64,000 bases of DNA from Hyphomicrobiales bacterium (GCA_900468285.1 UBTF01000005.1:124001-188000), one strand, 5' to 3'. Shown: positions 42,106 to 51,381, counted from the stretch's first letter. Made by a program: numbers and translations. The notes: a model not told the origin generated them from the sequence alone.

Positions 42106-45002
42106 GATCTCACTCCCTGAAAGCGGTTGATGGAAAAGGCCGCCAAATCCCGGCCGGGATCGCGGCCAAGGACGAGATTGGCGGTGAGTTGGCCAATGAG
42201 CGGCCCCAGCGTATAGCCATTCGATGTAACCGCGTTGAAGAAACCGGGCATGCCGGGATGCTCTCCCAGGATCGGCGCGCCGTCGATGTTGATGTTCATG
42301 GCAGCCCAGCTGCGGATGACATGCAGTTTTCGCAGACCCGGGACAACGTGCTGCGCCACCCAGAGATTGCCCTCCAGACTGGAAAATAACGGGCGCGGAT
42401 GGCTGTGAACCGGGTCAAGACCCGCCGTCCAACCACCGCCGATCAGGAAGTTGCCATTGGCAGCCTGTTTCAGTGTCAAATGACGATCCGCATGGGCAAC
42501 GAGGTGCGAAATTGCCGGTGCAGCGGCCTCGGTCACCACCATTTGCAGCGGCGCCCCGAACACGGGAACGTCTAGCCCCAGCATTGCGCCAACGCGCGAA
42601 GCAAAAGCACCGGCAGCATTCACGATACGCCCTGCCCGCAAGGCTCCCCGCGAGGTATCGATGATAAATCCTGTGTCTTCGCGGCGGATCGACAGCACTT
42701 CTGTCCGGTCCAATACGCGAGCGCCAGCCGCCACAGCGCCATCGTGGACGTGGCGCGTCGCAACAAGCGGATTGATCTTGCCTTCCATCGGACAATAGGA
42801 AGCTCCAATCATCAACGGCGAAAGCGCGGGCTCCAGCTGTCGCAAGTCTTCGGCACCAATGACATGGCAATCGATGCCATTTTCGCGTTCAACCCGCGTC
42901 TTCTCTTCAAGGAAGCGCATATGCGCTTCGGTCTCGGCAACCATCAGGCCGCCTGTGATCTTCATCTCGAAATCGCGACCAAGCTTCTTTTCCAGCATCT
43001 GCCAAAGCGCAATGGAGTCTCGCTGCAACGGAAGCGTTTTTGCCGCTGGCCCTCCACCTGCTTCGGCGCGGGCTCCATGATCAAATGACAACAATTGCGC
43101 ATGCAGGCTGCCAGCATTACCGCCCGATGCCAGCCCGCCGGGAAAGCCACGTTCCAACACCACAACATCTTCGCCCGCTTCCGCCAGAAACAAGGCGCAC
43201 GAAAGTCCGGCAATTCCCGCGCCGATGATAACGGTGGACGCTTCCCTCAACGGCAGCGGTTCGGAATGCGGCAGCGGCGGACGCTGTGGCAGAAGCGCCC
43301 GTTTGTGCCCTCCCCACTCCGGTTTCTCAACCGCAAGCGCGGCAAGAGGCACCGGGCGAAGTGGCATCTGCGGGGCAAGGAGGCCGTTGGTCTCACTCAT
43401 GGGCCGGCCGGTCAGCTCTGTGAGGGTGCGGCCACAATAGCGGCTTTGGCAGCGCCCCATACCGGCACGCGTCAGACGTTTCAGCGTTGCGATGTCCGGT
43501 GAGCTTTGAACAGCAAGACGCTTGAGGGTACCGACTGCCACACTTTCGCAACGGCAGGCGAGTGCGGTATCTGCGGGTTCTAAAGGCGTTGCCGCCAGGG
43601 CAAACAACCGCCAAAGTGCTGCTTGGAACACCTTGGCACGCGCAAGCTTTGTCTGGGCTGTGGTGTCTGGCCGAGCCTTCAAGCCAAGCTTGGCGGCAAT
43701 TCCCAGACCGGCAAGCCTGCCTTCAGCCATTGCAAGGTGGGCGCCACCAAAACGCACAGCTTCACCAACGATATGGATGTGAGGCAGCGAGCTTTCGCCA
43801 TCCTCGGCGCATTGCGCTGTGAGTGCGCCATTTTCGGTCACGCTGTGGGCGCATCCAAGCAACCGTGACAGTTCGTTGGACGAGGTAAAATGTCCGCCCA
43901 GCAAAACAGTATCGACTTCGAAGGTCGTTTGCCCGCCTGGACCAGAAACCGTAACCGCTTCTACCCCGCCATCACCCCTGATATCAGAAATTTGCGCATT
44001 CCAGGCGAGCTTGACGCCTGCTCGTTCCAATCTCGCGATCTCTTTCATGCCTTTCAGGGCAAGCGCCGCATCATGGCGAAAGACACTCAACGCTTCGATA
44101 GGCCTGCTCCATGGTGCGCTGGCCTGCTCCACCAGACAGATGACGTCACCGCCAGCCTTGATGATTTCGCTTGCGACCTGAAAATTGAGAGGACCGTTTC
44201 CGGCGATCAGAACGCGCCGACCGGGAAGCGTGCCATAGCTGCGCAGCAAGGTTTGCGCCGCACCCGCCGTCATGACACCCGGCAGCGTCCAACCCTTCAC
44301 GGCTGGCGGTCGCTCGAAGGCACCCGTGCCGATGACCAGCATTGCAGGTCGGCAATAGAAAACACCATCATGGGCCAGACAGGAAATGACCGGTCTTCCA
44401 TCCTCGCCATGGGCTGCACCCCAAATGGTGACGCCTGAGAGAATAGTCACGCCAAGCGAACGCGCTCTTTTTATCAACGCAGCACCATCCGCTGCCTGGC
44501 GGTCAGTCTTGAGCGCCAGACGGGCAAGATCAGTGTTGGGCTGTTTGAAAAACTGGCCGCCAGATGTGTGCCGCTCATCCACCACAGTTACAGAGGCCCC
44601 GGCTTCTGCCGCTGCCACCGCCGCAGCCAGACCACCGGGACCTGCTCCAATAACCAGCAAATCCATGTCCATCTCGGCAAGCTTTGATGGGACAGGCCTG
44701 AGGTCGGCAAGATCACCAGACAAAATGTCGGGACGCGCCTGCTGGCGATCGATGCGCATGCCGTCATGAACGGGCGTCATGCAGGCACGCTGGCTGGTGC
44801 GGCCATCGACCGTTACAAGGCAGTCATGACACACACCCATACCGCAAAACAGACCTCGCTTCTGCCCTGCTGCATCCGTGGAGAAGTCTGCTCGACCCTG
44901 CGCGGTAAGCGCAGCGGCAATAGAAAGGCCCGGATCCACGCGATGCGCGACACCATCAATATGGACGGTCAATCCTGCATCCTGAATGATCGATCCGGGC
45001 AT
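42102..45002 (-). CDS. Three-part fusion flavoprotein: 2Fe-2S domain, NAD-type FAD oxidoreductase and DAO-type FAD dehydrogenase (HcnA-HcnB-HcnC-like)
   Basis: A 966-residue protein that joins what are normally three subunits. Residues about 1-95: ferredoxin-like domain with cysteines 53, 58, 61 and 74. About 112-470: FAD/NAD oxidoreductase with GAGPGG at 119-124. About 475-530: BFD-like 2Fe-2S site with cysteines 482, 484, 517 and 522. About 586-966: D-amino-acid-oxidase-type flavodomain with GAGIAG at 593-598. Separate versions are hydrogen cyanide synthase HcnABC, opine oxidase OoxAB and D-hydroxyproline dehydrogenase. The enzyme should oxidise an amine or imino acid. A DapA-like gene is 15 bases upstream and the ATPase gene overlaps downstream. 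Confidence 0.92.
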   Translation of the reverse strand: MPGSIIQDAGLTVHIDGVAHRVDPGLSIAAALTAQGRADFSTDAAGQKRGLFCGMGVCHDCLVTVDGRTSQRACMTPVHDGMRIDRQQARPDILSGDLADLRPVPSKLAEMDMDLLVIGAGPGGLAAAVAAAEAGASVTVVDERHTSGGQFFKQPNTDLARLALKTDRQAADGAALIKRARSLGVTILSGVTIWGAAHGEDGRPVISCLAHDGVFYCRPAMLVIGTGAFERPPAVKGWTLPGVMTAGAAQTLLRSYGTLPGRRVLIAGNGPLNFQVASEIIKAGGDVICLVEQASAPWSRPIEALSVFRHDAALALKGMKEIARLERAGVKLAWNAQISDIRGDGGVEAVTVSGPGGQTTFEVDTVLLGGHFTSSNELSRLLGCAHSVTENGALTAQCAEDGESSLPHIHIVGEAVRFGGAHLAMAEGRLAGLGIAAKLGLKARPDTTAQTKLARAKVFQAALWRLFALAATPLEPADTALACRCESVAVGTLKRLAVQSSPDIATLKRLTRAGMGRCQSRYCGRTLTELTGRPMSETNGLLAPQMPLRPVPLAALAVEKPEWGGHKRALLPQRPPLPHSEPLPLREASTVIIGAGIAGLSCALFLAEAGEDVVVLERGFPGGLASGGNAGSLHAQLLSFDHGARAEAGGGPAAKTLPLQRDSIALWQMLEKKLGRDFEMKITGGLMVAETEAHMRFLEEKTRVERENGIDCHVIGAEDLRQLEPALSPLMIGASYCPMEGKINPLVATRHVHDGAVAAGARVLDRTEVLSIRREDTGFIIDTSRGALRAGRIVNAAGAFASRVGAMLGLDVPVFGAPLQMVVTEAAAPAISHLVAHADRHLTLKQAANGNFLIGGGWTAGLDPVHSHPRPLFSSLEGNLWVAQHVVPGLRKLHVIRSWAAMNINIDGAPILGEHPGMPGFFNAVTSNGYTLGPLIGQLTANLVLGRDPGRDLAAFSINRFQGVRS

Positions 45003-45017
45003 CTTTTCGTCTCCGGC

Positions 45018-45911
45018 TCAGTTCTGGGGAAAGCTTAAGCCGAAACGCTCGACCAAAGCCTTCATCGCGGCATCCTGTTCTGACGGCAACGGCAGACGCG
45101 GCGGCAGCGGCGATCCTGCCGCAAATCCCATATGGTTCAACAGAGCCTTTGAGCCAGCGACATAAGCCTGCCCTCCAACCGCCTGAATGATCGGCAGCCA
45201 CTCCAGATAAAGCGCACGTGCTTCATCGTATTTCTTCTCATCAGCTGCGAGTGTGAAGATGCGCGACATGGCCGCTGGCGCCACGTTGGATGCAACGGCT
45301 ACCCACCCCTGCGCGCCCATAACGAAAGATTCAAAACCGAGAATACCGCCGAATGGCGTCATGTTGTCACCAGCGAGGCGAACGATGTCGCGGATACGCG
45401 TGACTTCGAGCGTCGATTCCTTGACATAGTCGCAGCCATCGATCTCGGCGATGCGAGCCAGAAGCTCAGGCTTCATATCCACATTGGACGTTGCAGGGTT
45501 ATTGTAGACCATGATGGGAATGGAAATCGAACCGGCGATGGTTCGGTAATGCGCTACCAGCTCGTCGTCTGTTGGCGTTGAATAGAAAGGCGGAATGATC
45601 ATCACGCCGTCCGCACCCATGGCTTCCGCCTTGCAGCTCAAGCGAACCGCTTCACGCGTATCTTCCGCACCCGTTCCGATCAGCACCGGAACACGTCCAG
45701 CTGCGGTCTGGATGACCGTGCGGGCAACATCGTCCCAATCCTGCTCGGAAAGTGAAAGAAATTCTCCTGTCGAACCAAGCGGGATCAGTCCATGAACGCC
45801 CTCCCGGATCTGCCAATCGGTGAAGGCTGCGAGCGCTGGCAAATTGGCTTTTCCATCTGCATCGATGGGCGTGATCATCACGGTGAAGACACCACGAAAC
45901 GTTTTTGGCAT
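45018..45911 (-). CDS. DapA-family lyase/deaminase
   Basis: A 297-residue N-acetylneuraminate lyase/DHDPS superfamily member. Motifs: GSTGEF at 46-51, tyrosine 136 in MVYNNPAT and Schiff-base lysine 164 in DYVKEST. Family reactions include aldol cleavage, dihydrodipicolinate synthesis and the deamination of pyrroline-4-hydroxy-2-carboxylate. Next to a D-hydroxyproline-dehydrogenase-like flavoprotein the last is attractive, but dihydrodipicolinate synthase proper is unlikely in a catabolic operon. It begins 22 bases after the permease gene and ends 15 bases before the fused flavoprotein gene. The exact reaction is inference. Confidence 0.92.
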   Translation of the reverse strand: MPKTFRGVFTVMITPIDADGKANLPALAAFTDWQIREGVHGLIPLGSTGEFLSLSEQDWDDVARTVIQTAAGRVPVLIGTGAEDTREAVRLSCKAEAMGADGVMIIPPFYSTPTDDELVAHYRTIAGSISIPIMVYNNPATSNVDMKPELLARIAEIDGCDYVKESTLEVTRIRDIVRLAGDNMTPFGGILGFESFVMGAQGWVAVASNVAPAAMSRIFTLAADEKKYDEARALYLEWLPIIQAVGGQAYVAGSKALLNHMGFAAGSPLPPRLPLPSEQDAAMKALVERFGLSFPQN

Positions 45912-45933
45912 GCAATAAGTCCTTTATTTAGTA

Positions 45934-46626
45934 TCAGCGCTTTTCAGTCATCTGCAGGGGTGCAGTGGACTGGCCGAAGCGCCTTTCTATGTGGCGCTGC
46001 ACGAAGTCCCAGAGGGTCGTCAGGAGAAGGTAGTAGATGGCAGCAACCGCGAAGAGTTCGAGCACCATGAACTTTTCCTGAATCAGCACCTGGGTACGCC
46101 GCAGCAGTTCTTCCATTGAAATGACCGAGGTAACCGAGGTCGTCTTCAGCAGACCATTTACCGAGTTGCCAAGGGGTGGAATGATGACCTTGAAAGCCTG
46201 CGGCATGACGATGTGGCGCATAATCTGACGCTCGGTCATGCCCAAGGCCCTTGCCGCACGGGCCTGTCCTGCGGGAACTGCCTCGATGCCGGAGCGGATA
46301 ATCTCCGCCAGGTAGGCCGCTTCATTCAGAGCCAGACCGATCAATGCTGCTTCGACGACCGTAAACTTGATCCCGAGTTGCGGTAGTGCCGTATAAAGTA
46401 CAATCAACTGCACAAGCAGCGGCGTACCCCGGAACAGCCATATATAGAACCAGCCGACGCACCTCATCAGCCTTAAATTGGATCGGCGCATCAGCGCGAC
46501 GACAAAGCCGAGCAGCAGGCCGAACACGAGTGAGACGCAGGTCAGCCAGATGGTGGTGACAACACCTCCAAGGATAAAGGGGTTGACGAGATAGTCGAAG
46601 AAGCCAGACCAGTTCCAGTACGACAT
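45934..46626 (-). CDS. Polar amino-acid ABC transporter permease
   Basis: A 230-residue HisMQ/GlnP-type permease. Hydrophobic spans begin at PFILGGVVTTIWLTC and the coupling loop reads EAVPAGQARAARALGMTERQ, the family hallmark. Four or five spans are visible, as usual. A strong hairpin stands between this gene and the binding-protein gene, which may lower permease expression relative to the binding protein. Together with the ATPase at 41377 and the binding protein at 46695 it forms the importer of the operon. Confidence 0.95.
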   Translation of the reverse strand: MSYWNWSGFFDYLVNPFILGGVVTTIWLTCVSLVFGLLLGFVVALMRRSNLRLMRCVGWFYIWLFRGTPLLVQLIVLYTALPQLGIKFTVVEAALIGLALNEAAYLAEIIRSGIEAVPAGQARAARALGMTERQIMRHIVMPQAFKVIIPPLGNSVNGLLKTTSVTSVISMEELLRRTQVLIQEKFMVLELFAVAAIYYLLLTTLWDFVQRHIERRFGQSTAPLQMTEKR

Positions 46627-46648
46627 GGTGGGACCTTTATTGCTAAGG

Positions 46649-46671
46649 GGATGCCGGACGAGCCGGCATCC
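46649..46671. terminator. Perfect 9-bp hairpin between binding-protein and permease genes
   Basis: Arms GGATGCCGG (46649-46657) and CCGGCATCC (46663-46671) pair perfectly around the loop ACGAG. The position after a periplasmic binding-protein gene is classical for an attenuator or 3'-end stabiliser, which raises binding-protein output over the membrane subunits. No long T-run follows. Confidence 0.6.
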
Positions 46672-46694
46672 GTCAGAATGGTGAACCGTTCAGA

Positions 46695-47519
46695 TCAGCG
46701 GTTTGGACCCTTGACCGAATAGTCGCCGGCGATCATCGGCAGCCCGTAGCTGTCGAAGAGTTTTCCCAGAGAACCATCTGCCTTCATGTCTTTGAGGACG
46801 CCGGATACCGCGTCTGCAAGTGTTGCACTCTTGAAGGCAACGGCAACAGGCGCTGGATAAAGGCCACTGACGGCGCGGCGGAAGTCGCCGCGCATGTCGT
46901 ATTCCTTAGCAACGCCATCAATCGAAACGACACCTTCGACTTGACCCGCCCTTAAGGCCTGGAAGGCAAGCGCAAAATTATCGAAAGTCTGAATGACGAG
47001 CCCCGTCTTGCCGGCGGCCTTGAGTTCGGCGTCAAGAGCACGGGTCTTGGTTTCTTCGAAACCGCCAAGCTCGACGCCGATACGCAGGCCATCCAGGCCA
47101 TCCTTGTCCTTGACGGTGGTGTTGCTCGTCGCAACGGAAACGCTGATCGCCTGATCCTCGTAAGGGATCATTTGCATGATGGCCGCGCGCTCTTTCGTGA
47201 AGAATATTCCAGTATTGATCATATCCCATCGGCCAGCCTGAAGACCGGGGATCATCGCCGAAAATTCGATACGGACATATTCGGGCGTAAGGCAAAGACG
47301 CTTGGCGATTTCCTTGCCAAGCTCGACACGCATCCCTTTGAGCTCGCCGCTGGAATCGACGAACTGCATTGGCGGCAATGTTGGATTGGTCGACATGGTC
47401 AACGTGCCGGGCTTGACCAGTTCGGAATCAGCGACCTTAGGCGCGCAGCTCTGCGCGAACGCAGACGCGGAGGTGCATACTAAAAGTACGGACGTGAGTG
47501 TGATTGTGCGGAATGACAT
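46695..47519 (-). CDS. Periplasmic polar amino-acid-binding protein
   Basis: About 274 residues from ATG 47517-47519. Signal peptide MSFRTITLTSVLLVCTSASA followed by FAQ and a mature start QSCAPKVADSELVKPGTLTM. Then LPPMQFVDSSGELKGMRVEL, the two-lobe binding-protein start, and DMINTGIFFTKERAAIMQMI. It is the first gene of the seven-gene operon and presumably sets the ligand imported. The ligand could be an amino acid or a cyclic derivative given the hydantoinase and flavoprotein downstream. Fourteen extra residues are possible if an upstream start is used. Confidence 0.93.
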   Translation of the reverse strand: MSFRTITLTSVLLVCTSASAFAQSCAPKVADSELVKPGTLTMSTNPTLPPMQFVDSSGELKGMRVELGKEIAKRLCLTPEYVRIEFSAMIPGLQAGRWDMINTGIFFTKERAAIMQMIPYEDQAISVSVATSNTTVKDKDGLDGLRIGVELGGFEETKTRALDAELKAAGKTGLVIQTFDNFALAFQALRAGQVEGVVSIDGVAKEYDMRGDFRRAVSGLYPAPVAVAFKSATLADAVSGVLKDMKADGSLGKLFDSYGLPMIAGDYSVKGPNR

Positions 47520-47680
47520 GGGAACCCTCTGGTTTTGCGATCTTCTTGCGGACCTGCCCAATGATGCTTGTTATCTTCGCATTCATTTGGTATACCATTT
47601 TCATACACAATCATTTGCCGTATGCAACATCTTTCCGCAAAGGCTGCAAAAAATTGAATTGGTTTTGTGAGGGGGTTGGA

Positions 47681-48322
47681 TCAGTAGGTGGAAAGCACGT
47701 TTCGACGAATCCGATCCAGATGAAGCGTCATCGCGGCGCGGGCCGCTTCCGCGTCACGATCAAGGAGCGCACGCACGATGCCTTGATGATCGCTCAGCCC
47801 AGGCTTGCGATGGGCGAGCTTGCGCTGGCGTTCGAAGATCGTCGTGTAACGCCGCATCTGCAGAATGGTGTCAGCCATGAAAGGATTGCCGCTGGCATCG
47901 GCAATTCCCTGATGCAGCGCATCATCAAATGCCCACACAAAATCAGGATCGGGATCGGGGTCCGCCTCTATCGCATCGAGCATGGCAGCAAGGTCTGCAA
48001 CGGTTTCCGCGGCTATACCCTTGCAGGCCAACGCCGCAGCGCTTGGTTCGACAAGCATCCGCATCGCAACGCCGTTGAGGTAGTCTGCAAGGGTAACGAT
48101 CCGCACGGTGAGGACGCCTTTGACGTTGCGCACAAGAAGTCCCTGCCCCTCAAGACGACCCAATGCATCACGCATCGGCGAGCGCGAAACGCCCAGGCGC
48201 GCTGCAAGCCTTCTTTCCTGCACGACCGCACCACCTGCAAGTTGCGCCGAAAGAATTTCCGTGAGCAGCGACTGATAGGTTTCATCGGCAAGGCTTCTTT
48301 CTGCCGGAACGTCAACATCCAT
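47681..48322 (-). CDS. GntR-family regulator, FCD type
   Basis: About 213 residues from ATG 48320-48322 (MDVDVPAERSLADETYQ); longer frames to 48502 run into the divergent gene. The winged helix has YQSLLTEILSAQLAGGAVVQ and VSRSPMRDALGRLEGQGLL; the C-terminal FCD domain has histidines in FDDALHQGIADASGN and SDHQGIVRAL. It precedes the ABC/hydantoinase operon on the same strand and is divergent from a second GntR gene. It is likely to control the operon; an amino or imino acid may be the ligand. Confidence 0.9.
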   Translation of the reverse strand: MDVDVPAERSLADETYQSLLTEILSAQLAGGAVVQERRLAARLGVSRSPMRDALGRLEGQGLLVRNVKGVLTVRIVTLADYLNGVAMRMLVEPSAAALACKGIAAETVADLAAMLDAIEADPDPDPDFVWAFDDALHQGIADASGNPFMADTILQMRRYTTIFERQRKLAHRKPGLSDHQGIVRALLDRDAEAARAAMTLHLDRIRRNVLSTY

Positions 48323-48443
48323 CCTCTCAACTCCGCTGCGTTTGATCACATAGCCCGGTATGGACCAAGGCAGAACACAAGAAAAGCCTTTCTGAAGGTA
48401 TCGCGCGTGAGTAGTACAGTGGCAACCTGGAGACCGATGAACT

Positions 48444-49127
48444 TTGACACAAACAGACCCTAACTCCGGTATCGGTAAAACATCCAAGGACGCTAGCCAC
48501 AAGCTGGCTGCCCTTTCTTACAAAGCCGTTTCGGACATGATCCGCCACCGCCGCCTCAAGGGCGGGCATGTGATTGTTGAAGCGCAACTTGCTGAAATGC
48601 TCGGCGTGTCGCGTACGCCTTTGCGCGAAGCGTTACAGCGTCTTGAGGGAGAAGGTCTGGTTCTAAAAGGTGACGGTCGAAACTACGTGGTACGACACGT
48701 CGATATCGGCGAATATATCCAGAGCCTGAAACTGCGTCTTTTGATTGAGCCACAGGCGGCTGTTCAAGCTATGCCCGGCATTCCCGGCCGCAAGCTCATC
48801 GAAGTGCGGCGCGAGATTGACGAACTGATGGACGCCACAGCCTATCACACGGATGCACACTGGTTTTCAGACGACCACCTGCACAACCTCATCATCGACC
48901 ATTGTGGCAATGAAGTCATGGCAGGCGTTTTACGCAACCTGCGTGCCGCAACGCGACTGTTCGAGATTGGTCAGTTGAAAGACCGCCTGAAACCAGACTC
49001 CACGGAACATCTTGCCATCATTGACGCCTTGCAACGCAATGATTCGGATGCCGCCTTTGAAGCAACGAAAGCGCATATTGAGAGCCTGATTGGATTTGCG
49101 CGGATGCACCTCATCATCAATGAATGA
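48444..49127 (+). CDS. GntR-family regulator, FCD type
   Basis: A 227-residue GntR regulator starting at a TTG (48444) with GGAG about eleven bases upstream; no better start exists before the helix-turn-helix. The winged helix includes YKAVSDMIRHRRLKGGHVIV and VSRTPLREALQRLEGEGLVL; the FCD domain has DDHLHNLIIDHCGNEV. It is divergent from the GntR gene at 47681 with a 121-base gap, and is followed after 27 bases by the GlcG-like gene, forming a small plus-strand unit. Two opposed GntR genes may cross-regulate. Confidence 0.88.
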   Translation: MTQTDPNSGIGKTSKDASHKLAALSYKAVSDMIRHRRLKGGHVIVEAQLAEMLGVSRTPLREALQRLEGEGLVLKGDGRNYVVRHVDIGEYIQSLKLRLLIEPQAAVQAMPGIPGRKLIEVRREIDELMDATAYHTDAHWFSDDHLHNLIIDHCGNEVMAGVLRNLRAATRLFEIGQLKDRLKPDSTEHLAIIDALQRNDSDAAFEATKAHIESLIGFARMHLIINE

Positions 49128-49154
49128 GCAACACGAAACCAGGAATGACAGAAA

Positions 49155-49619
49155 ATGCTGACAATCAAACGCCTTAGCATCGAGGATGCACGCGTGCTTA
49201 TCGAAGGTGCCCGCGCGAAAGCTGAGGAGATCGGCGTACCCATGTGCATCGCCATCACCGATGAATCGGGACAACTGATGGCCTTTGAACGGATGGATGG
49301 CGGCAAAATAACGAGTACGATCATTGCGCAGGACAAAGCCTATACGGCAGCGGGGGCAAAAAGAACCACAGAAAGCTACGGTGTCGCCAGCCAGCCAGGC
49401 AGCCCGGCATACGGGATCAACTCAGCGATCGGTGGTCGTTTAATGGTCGTCGGCGGCGGTTTGCCTGTGATCATCGACGGCGAGGTTGTCGGCGCGATAG
49501 GCCTCAGCTCCGGGACGCCAGCGCAGGACACTCAGTGCGCCCAAGCAGGGATTGAACACTTCATCTCAAGCCTTTCCGGCTCTGCTGAAACGAATAATCT
49601 AGATCGGATAAATCAATGA
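49155..49619 (+). CDS. GlcG/HbpS family protein
   Basis: A 154-residue member of the GlcG/HbpS (DUF336) family: MLTIKRLSIEDARVLIEGAR, then VPMCIAITDESGQLMAFERM and GAIGLSSGTPAQDTQCA near the C-terminus. Relatives bind haem or accompany glycolate oxidation and propanediol use; a definite reaction is unknown. It lies 27 bases after a GntR gene and overlaps the next small gene by four bases (ATGA). As it stands beside the flavoprotein operon it might protect or sense redox by-products; this is inference. Confidence 0.9.
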   Translation: MLTIKRLSIEDARVLIEGARAKAEEIGVPMCIAITDESGQLMAFERMDGGKITSTIIAQDKAYTAAGAKRTTESYGVASQPGSPAYGINSAIGGRLMVVGGGLPVIIDGEVVGAIGLSSGTPAQDTQCAQAGIEHFISSLSGSAETNNLDRINQ

Positions 49620-49852
49620 TTACAGAGATGTCGCGTGGCAAACTACGCTTTACGTATAAAAACGACAGCTACAGCGCAGAAGGTGAACTGGTCCTTCCAG
49701 ACGATGAAACTGTAGAGTTTGTTCTCTATAAACGTTCCATAAAAAATGAAATCTTGGATGAAGCGCTCACAGAAGAAGAAATAGATCACATCAGACAAAG
49801 CCTGTACCGTGAGTTCAACAACACGGGACGCAAGTTGACGGTTGAGGAATAA
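49616..49852 (+). CDS. Small hypothetical protein (78 aa)
   Basis: A 78-residue acidic protein: MITEMSRGKLRFTYKNDSYS, then GELVLPDDETVEFVLYKRSI and a helical tail EEEIDHIRQSLYREFNNTGR. It overlaps the GlcG-like gene by four bases, which supports it as a real, coupled gene. No family recognised; no membrane span or signal. A short hairpin follows its stop. Confidence 0.65.
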   Translation: MITEMSRGKLRFTYKNDSYSAEGELVLPDDETVEFVLYKRSIKNEILDEALTEEEIDHIRQSLYREFNNTGRKLTVEE

Positions 49853-49856
49853 GAGA

Positions 49857-49878
49857 CATCCATTGTAGGAAATGGATG
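49857..49878. terminator. Hairpin after the small gene
   Basis: CATCCATT (49857-49864) and AATGGATG (49871-49878) form an eight-base perfect stem with a six-base loop, four bases past the stop codon of the 78-residue gene. Lacking a T-run, it is a possible weak terminator or 3' stabiliser for the GntR-GlcG unit. Confidence 0.4.
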
Positions 49879-49900
49879 GAGCATTCCTGAAAGCATACCA

Positions 49901-50562
49901 TTGAATACCGGGAGCTTCCGCGGCGATCTCGAGATCTGGTTCGAGCAACTGGTCGAAGACATCTCTTCGGGACCTGGGCACGCGCTGTTCCGCGAACGGA
50001 TCAACGATGTCCGTGCAGCGCAGGCGGCGGCCGGCTACGTCTACCAGAACCTCGTCTGCCTAATCGATCGCTGCGCCGGGCGACTCATGCCAGCTCTCAG
50101 CGAAATTGGGCTGGCAATCGAGGAGTTGCACGAATAGGCTGCCACTCCCTCCGAACTCGTGCGGATCAACTGCGACGCCAATGCAGCCGAGCAAGTGCTG
50201 ATGCCGCTTCTGACCCGCTTCATGAAGCTGCAGCCGGCAATGCGCTTCGAAATTCGGTCCGAGGGAAGACTGGTCGATATTGCCGAAGGGGGGTTCGACT
50301 GCGGTGTGCGTGCTGCGGAACTCGTCCCGAGCGAGATGGTCGCGATCCCAATAGGACCGGATCAGCAGCATATCGTCGCGGCCTTGCGTACGTGACGCGG
50401 TGGATGGCGGCTGACGCACTTGCCGACGGCAGACTCCGGCAGGTGCTAGCCGAATGGACGCCGCCCTATCCTGGCCTCTGCCTTTACTATCCGAGACACC
50501 GTCACATAGGGGCGGGAATGCGCGCGTTTCTCGACTTTCTGAGATCGCAGCCGTCGAATTAG
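49901..50562 (+). pseudogene. Chimeric pseudogene: TetR C-terminal piece joined to a LysR effector domain
   Basis: One frame begins with a TetR-type C-terminal fragment (SFRGDLEIWFEQLVEDISSG and ALFRERINDVRAAQ) and at about 50072 turns into LysR linker and effector sequence (GRLMPALSEIGLAIEE, a TAG stop at 50135-50137, then SELVRINCDANAAEQVLMPL and GRLVDIAEGGFDCGVRAAE). After another stop at 50393 the sequence jumps to the LysR tail ADALADGRLRQVLAEWTPPY and PGLCLYYPRHRHIGAGMRAF. Two stops and an internal deletion show it is dead. The joint is a past recombination junction. Confidence 0.7.
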
Positions 50563-50604
50563 AACCCTTGTAGAGATATGAACCGGCGACCTGTAATTCT
50601 AAAG
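50561..50604 (-). repeat. tRNA-3'-end-like sequence, copy C
   Basis: Read on the minus strand, ACAGGTCGCCGGTTCATATC with TCTACAAGGG following resembles the variable loop and T-arm of a tRNA. Two related copies lie at 51382-51421 and 56527-56570. No complete tRNA can be folded here. Such pieces are often scars of elements that integrate into tRNA 3' ends. Confidence 0.4.
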
Positions 50605-50606
50605 AC

Positions 50607-51026
50607 TTAGGCCGACCAGGGATTGATGACTACCAATCCGGCTGCTTCGAATGGGCTTGTATCTCGCGTTGCGACCACGAGATGGTTTTCTGCAGCTGTA
50701 GCAGCAATGTATCCATCAGCCTTCCCGATCGCCTTTCCAGATGTTCGGCTGCTGGCCATCAGGTCCGCATAGAATTGGGAGGTACCTACATCAAAGGGCA
50801 GAATGCGCCCGTCGAAAATTGGTAGAACTTCACCTTCAAGGCGATCGTGGAGAATTGTCTTACGCTTCCCCGATGGCATTGAGGCAATCCCGAAACGTAG
50901 TTCGGCAATTGAGATAGCAGAAATGAATAGCGTCTCGATGGCCTGTGCATCCAACCAAGTCAGCACAGCACTATCAGGAGCTGGCTTCCAAGGCTCAGAT
51001 ATTACATTAGTGTCTAGCAAGATCAT
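50607..51026 (-). CDS. VapC-like PIN-domain toxin (ribonuclease)
   Basis: A 139-residue PIN-domain protein. Acidic active-site residues: aspartate 5 (LLDTNVISE), glutamate 42 (AELRFG), aspartate 104 (GKADGYIAA) and aspartate 122 (TRDTSPFEA), a complete PIN set. These toxins cut specific RNAs, often initiator tRNA or rRNA loops. It overlaps the antitoxin gene by four bases (ATGA), as is usual for VapBC/FitAB pairs. It is the FitB-type by antitoxin partner. It lies beside a tRNA-like scar, in a toxin/mobility module. Confidence 0.95.
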   Translation of the reverse strand: MILLDTNVISEPWKPAPDSAVLTWLDAQAIETLFISAISIAELRFGIASMPSGKRKTILHDRLEGEVLPIFDGRILPFDVGTSQFYADLMASSRTSGKAIGKADGYIAATAAENHLVVATRDTSPFEAAGLVVINPWSA

Positions 51027-51277
51027 TCGAAAGTCATCGGTACTGCCGGGGTCCCGTCGCGCTGTTGTTGCAGCGCTTCGACATCATTGTTTGACATTTC
51101 GGCGTCACGACCAATGGCCGCGAGAAGCGAGCCGAGCTTCACGCGCCCAGAAGGACGAACAGCGGCTTCGAGAATGTCACGAATTTCGGCCTCGGTACTA
51201 CGACCGTGGCAAGCTGCTCTCGCGCGTAACGCCCGATGAGTTTCATCAGAGAGGTTTCGTATGGTCACCGCCGCCAT
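51023..51277 (-). CDS. FitA-like ribbon-helix-helix antitoxin
   Basis: An 84-residue antitoxin: MAAVTIRNLSDETHRALRAR forms the ribbon and first helix, followed by GRSTEAEIRDILEAAVRPSG, the second helix of the FitA/StbC ribbon-helix-helix type. The C-terminal part wraps and inhibits the PIN toxin. The toxin gene starts inside its stop. It likely represses its own promoter in the gap to 51456. Confidence 0.93.
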   Translation of the reverse strand: MAAVTIRNLSDETHRALRARAACHGRSTEAEIRDILEAAVRPSGRVKLGSLLAAIGRDAEMSNNDVEALQQQRDGTPAVPMTFE

Positions 51278-51381
51278 TTATTCCATCCTATATATATTTT
51301 GGTTGTGATATCATTAGCACATAAATGATAGCACTTTCAAGTCGTACTATGAGCCGGAAATGGGCAATGGCCGCGTTCTTT

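Noticed and set aside
47504..48463. A 319-codon plus-strand open frame opposite a GntR gene and the binding-protein start
   Set aside because: Antisense shadow: the minus strand carries a signal peptide and a GntR domain, the plus-strand product matches nothing.
50561..50604. A functional tRNA gene at this or the two related sites
   Set aside because: Only T-arm-like sequence is present; acceptor stem, D-arm and anticodon arm cannot be formed.
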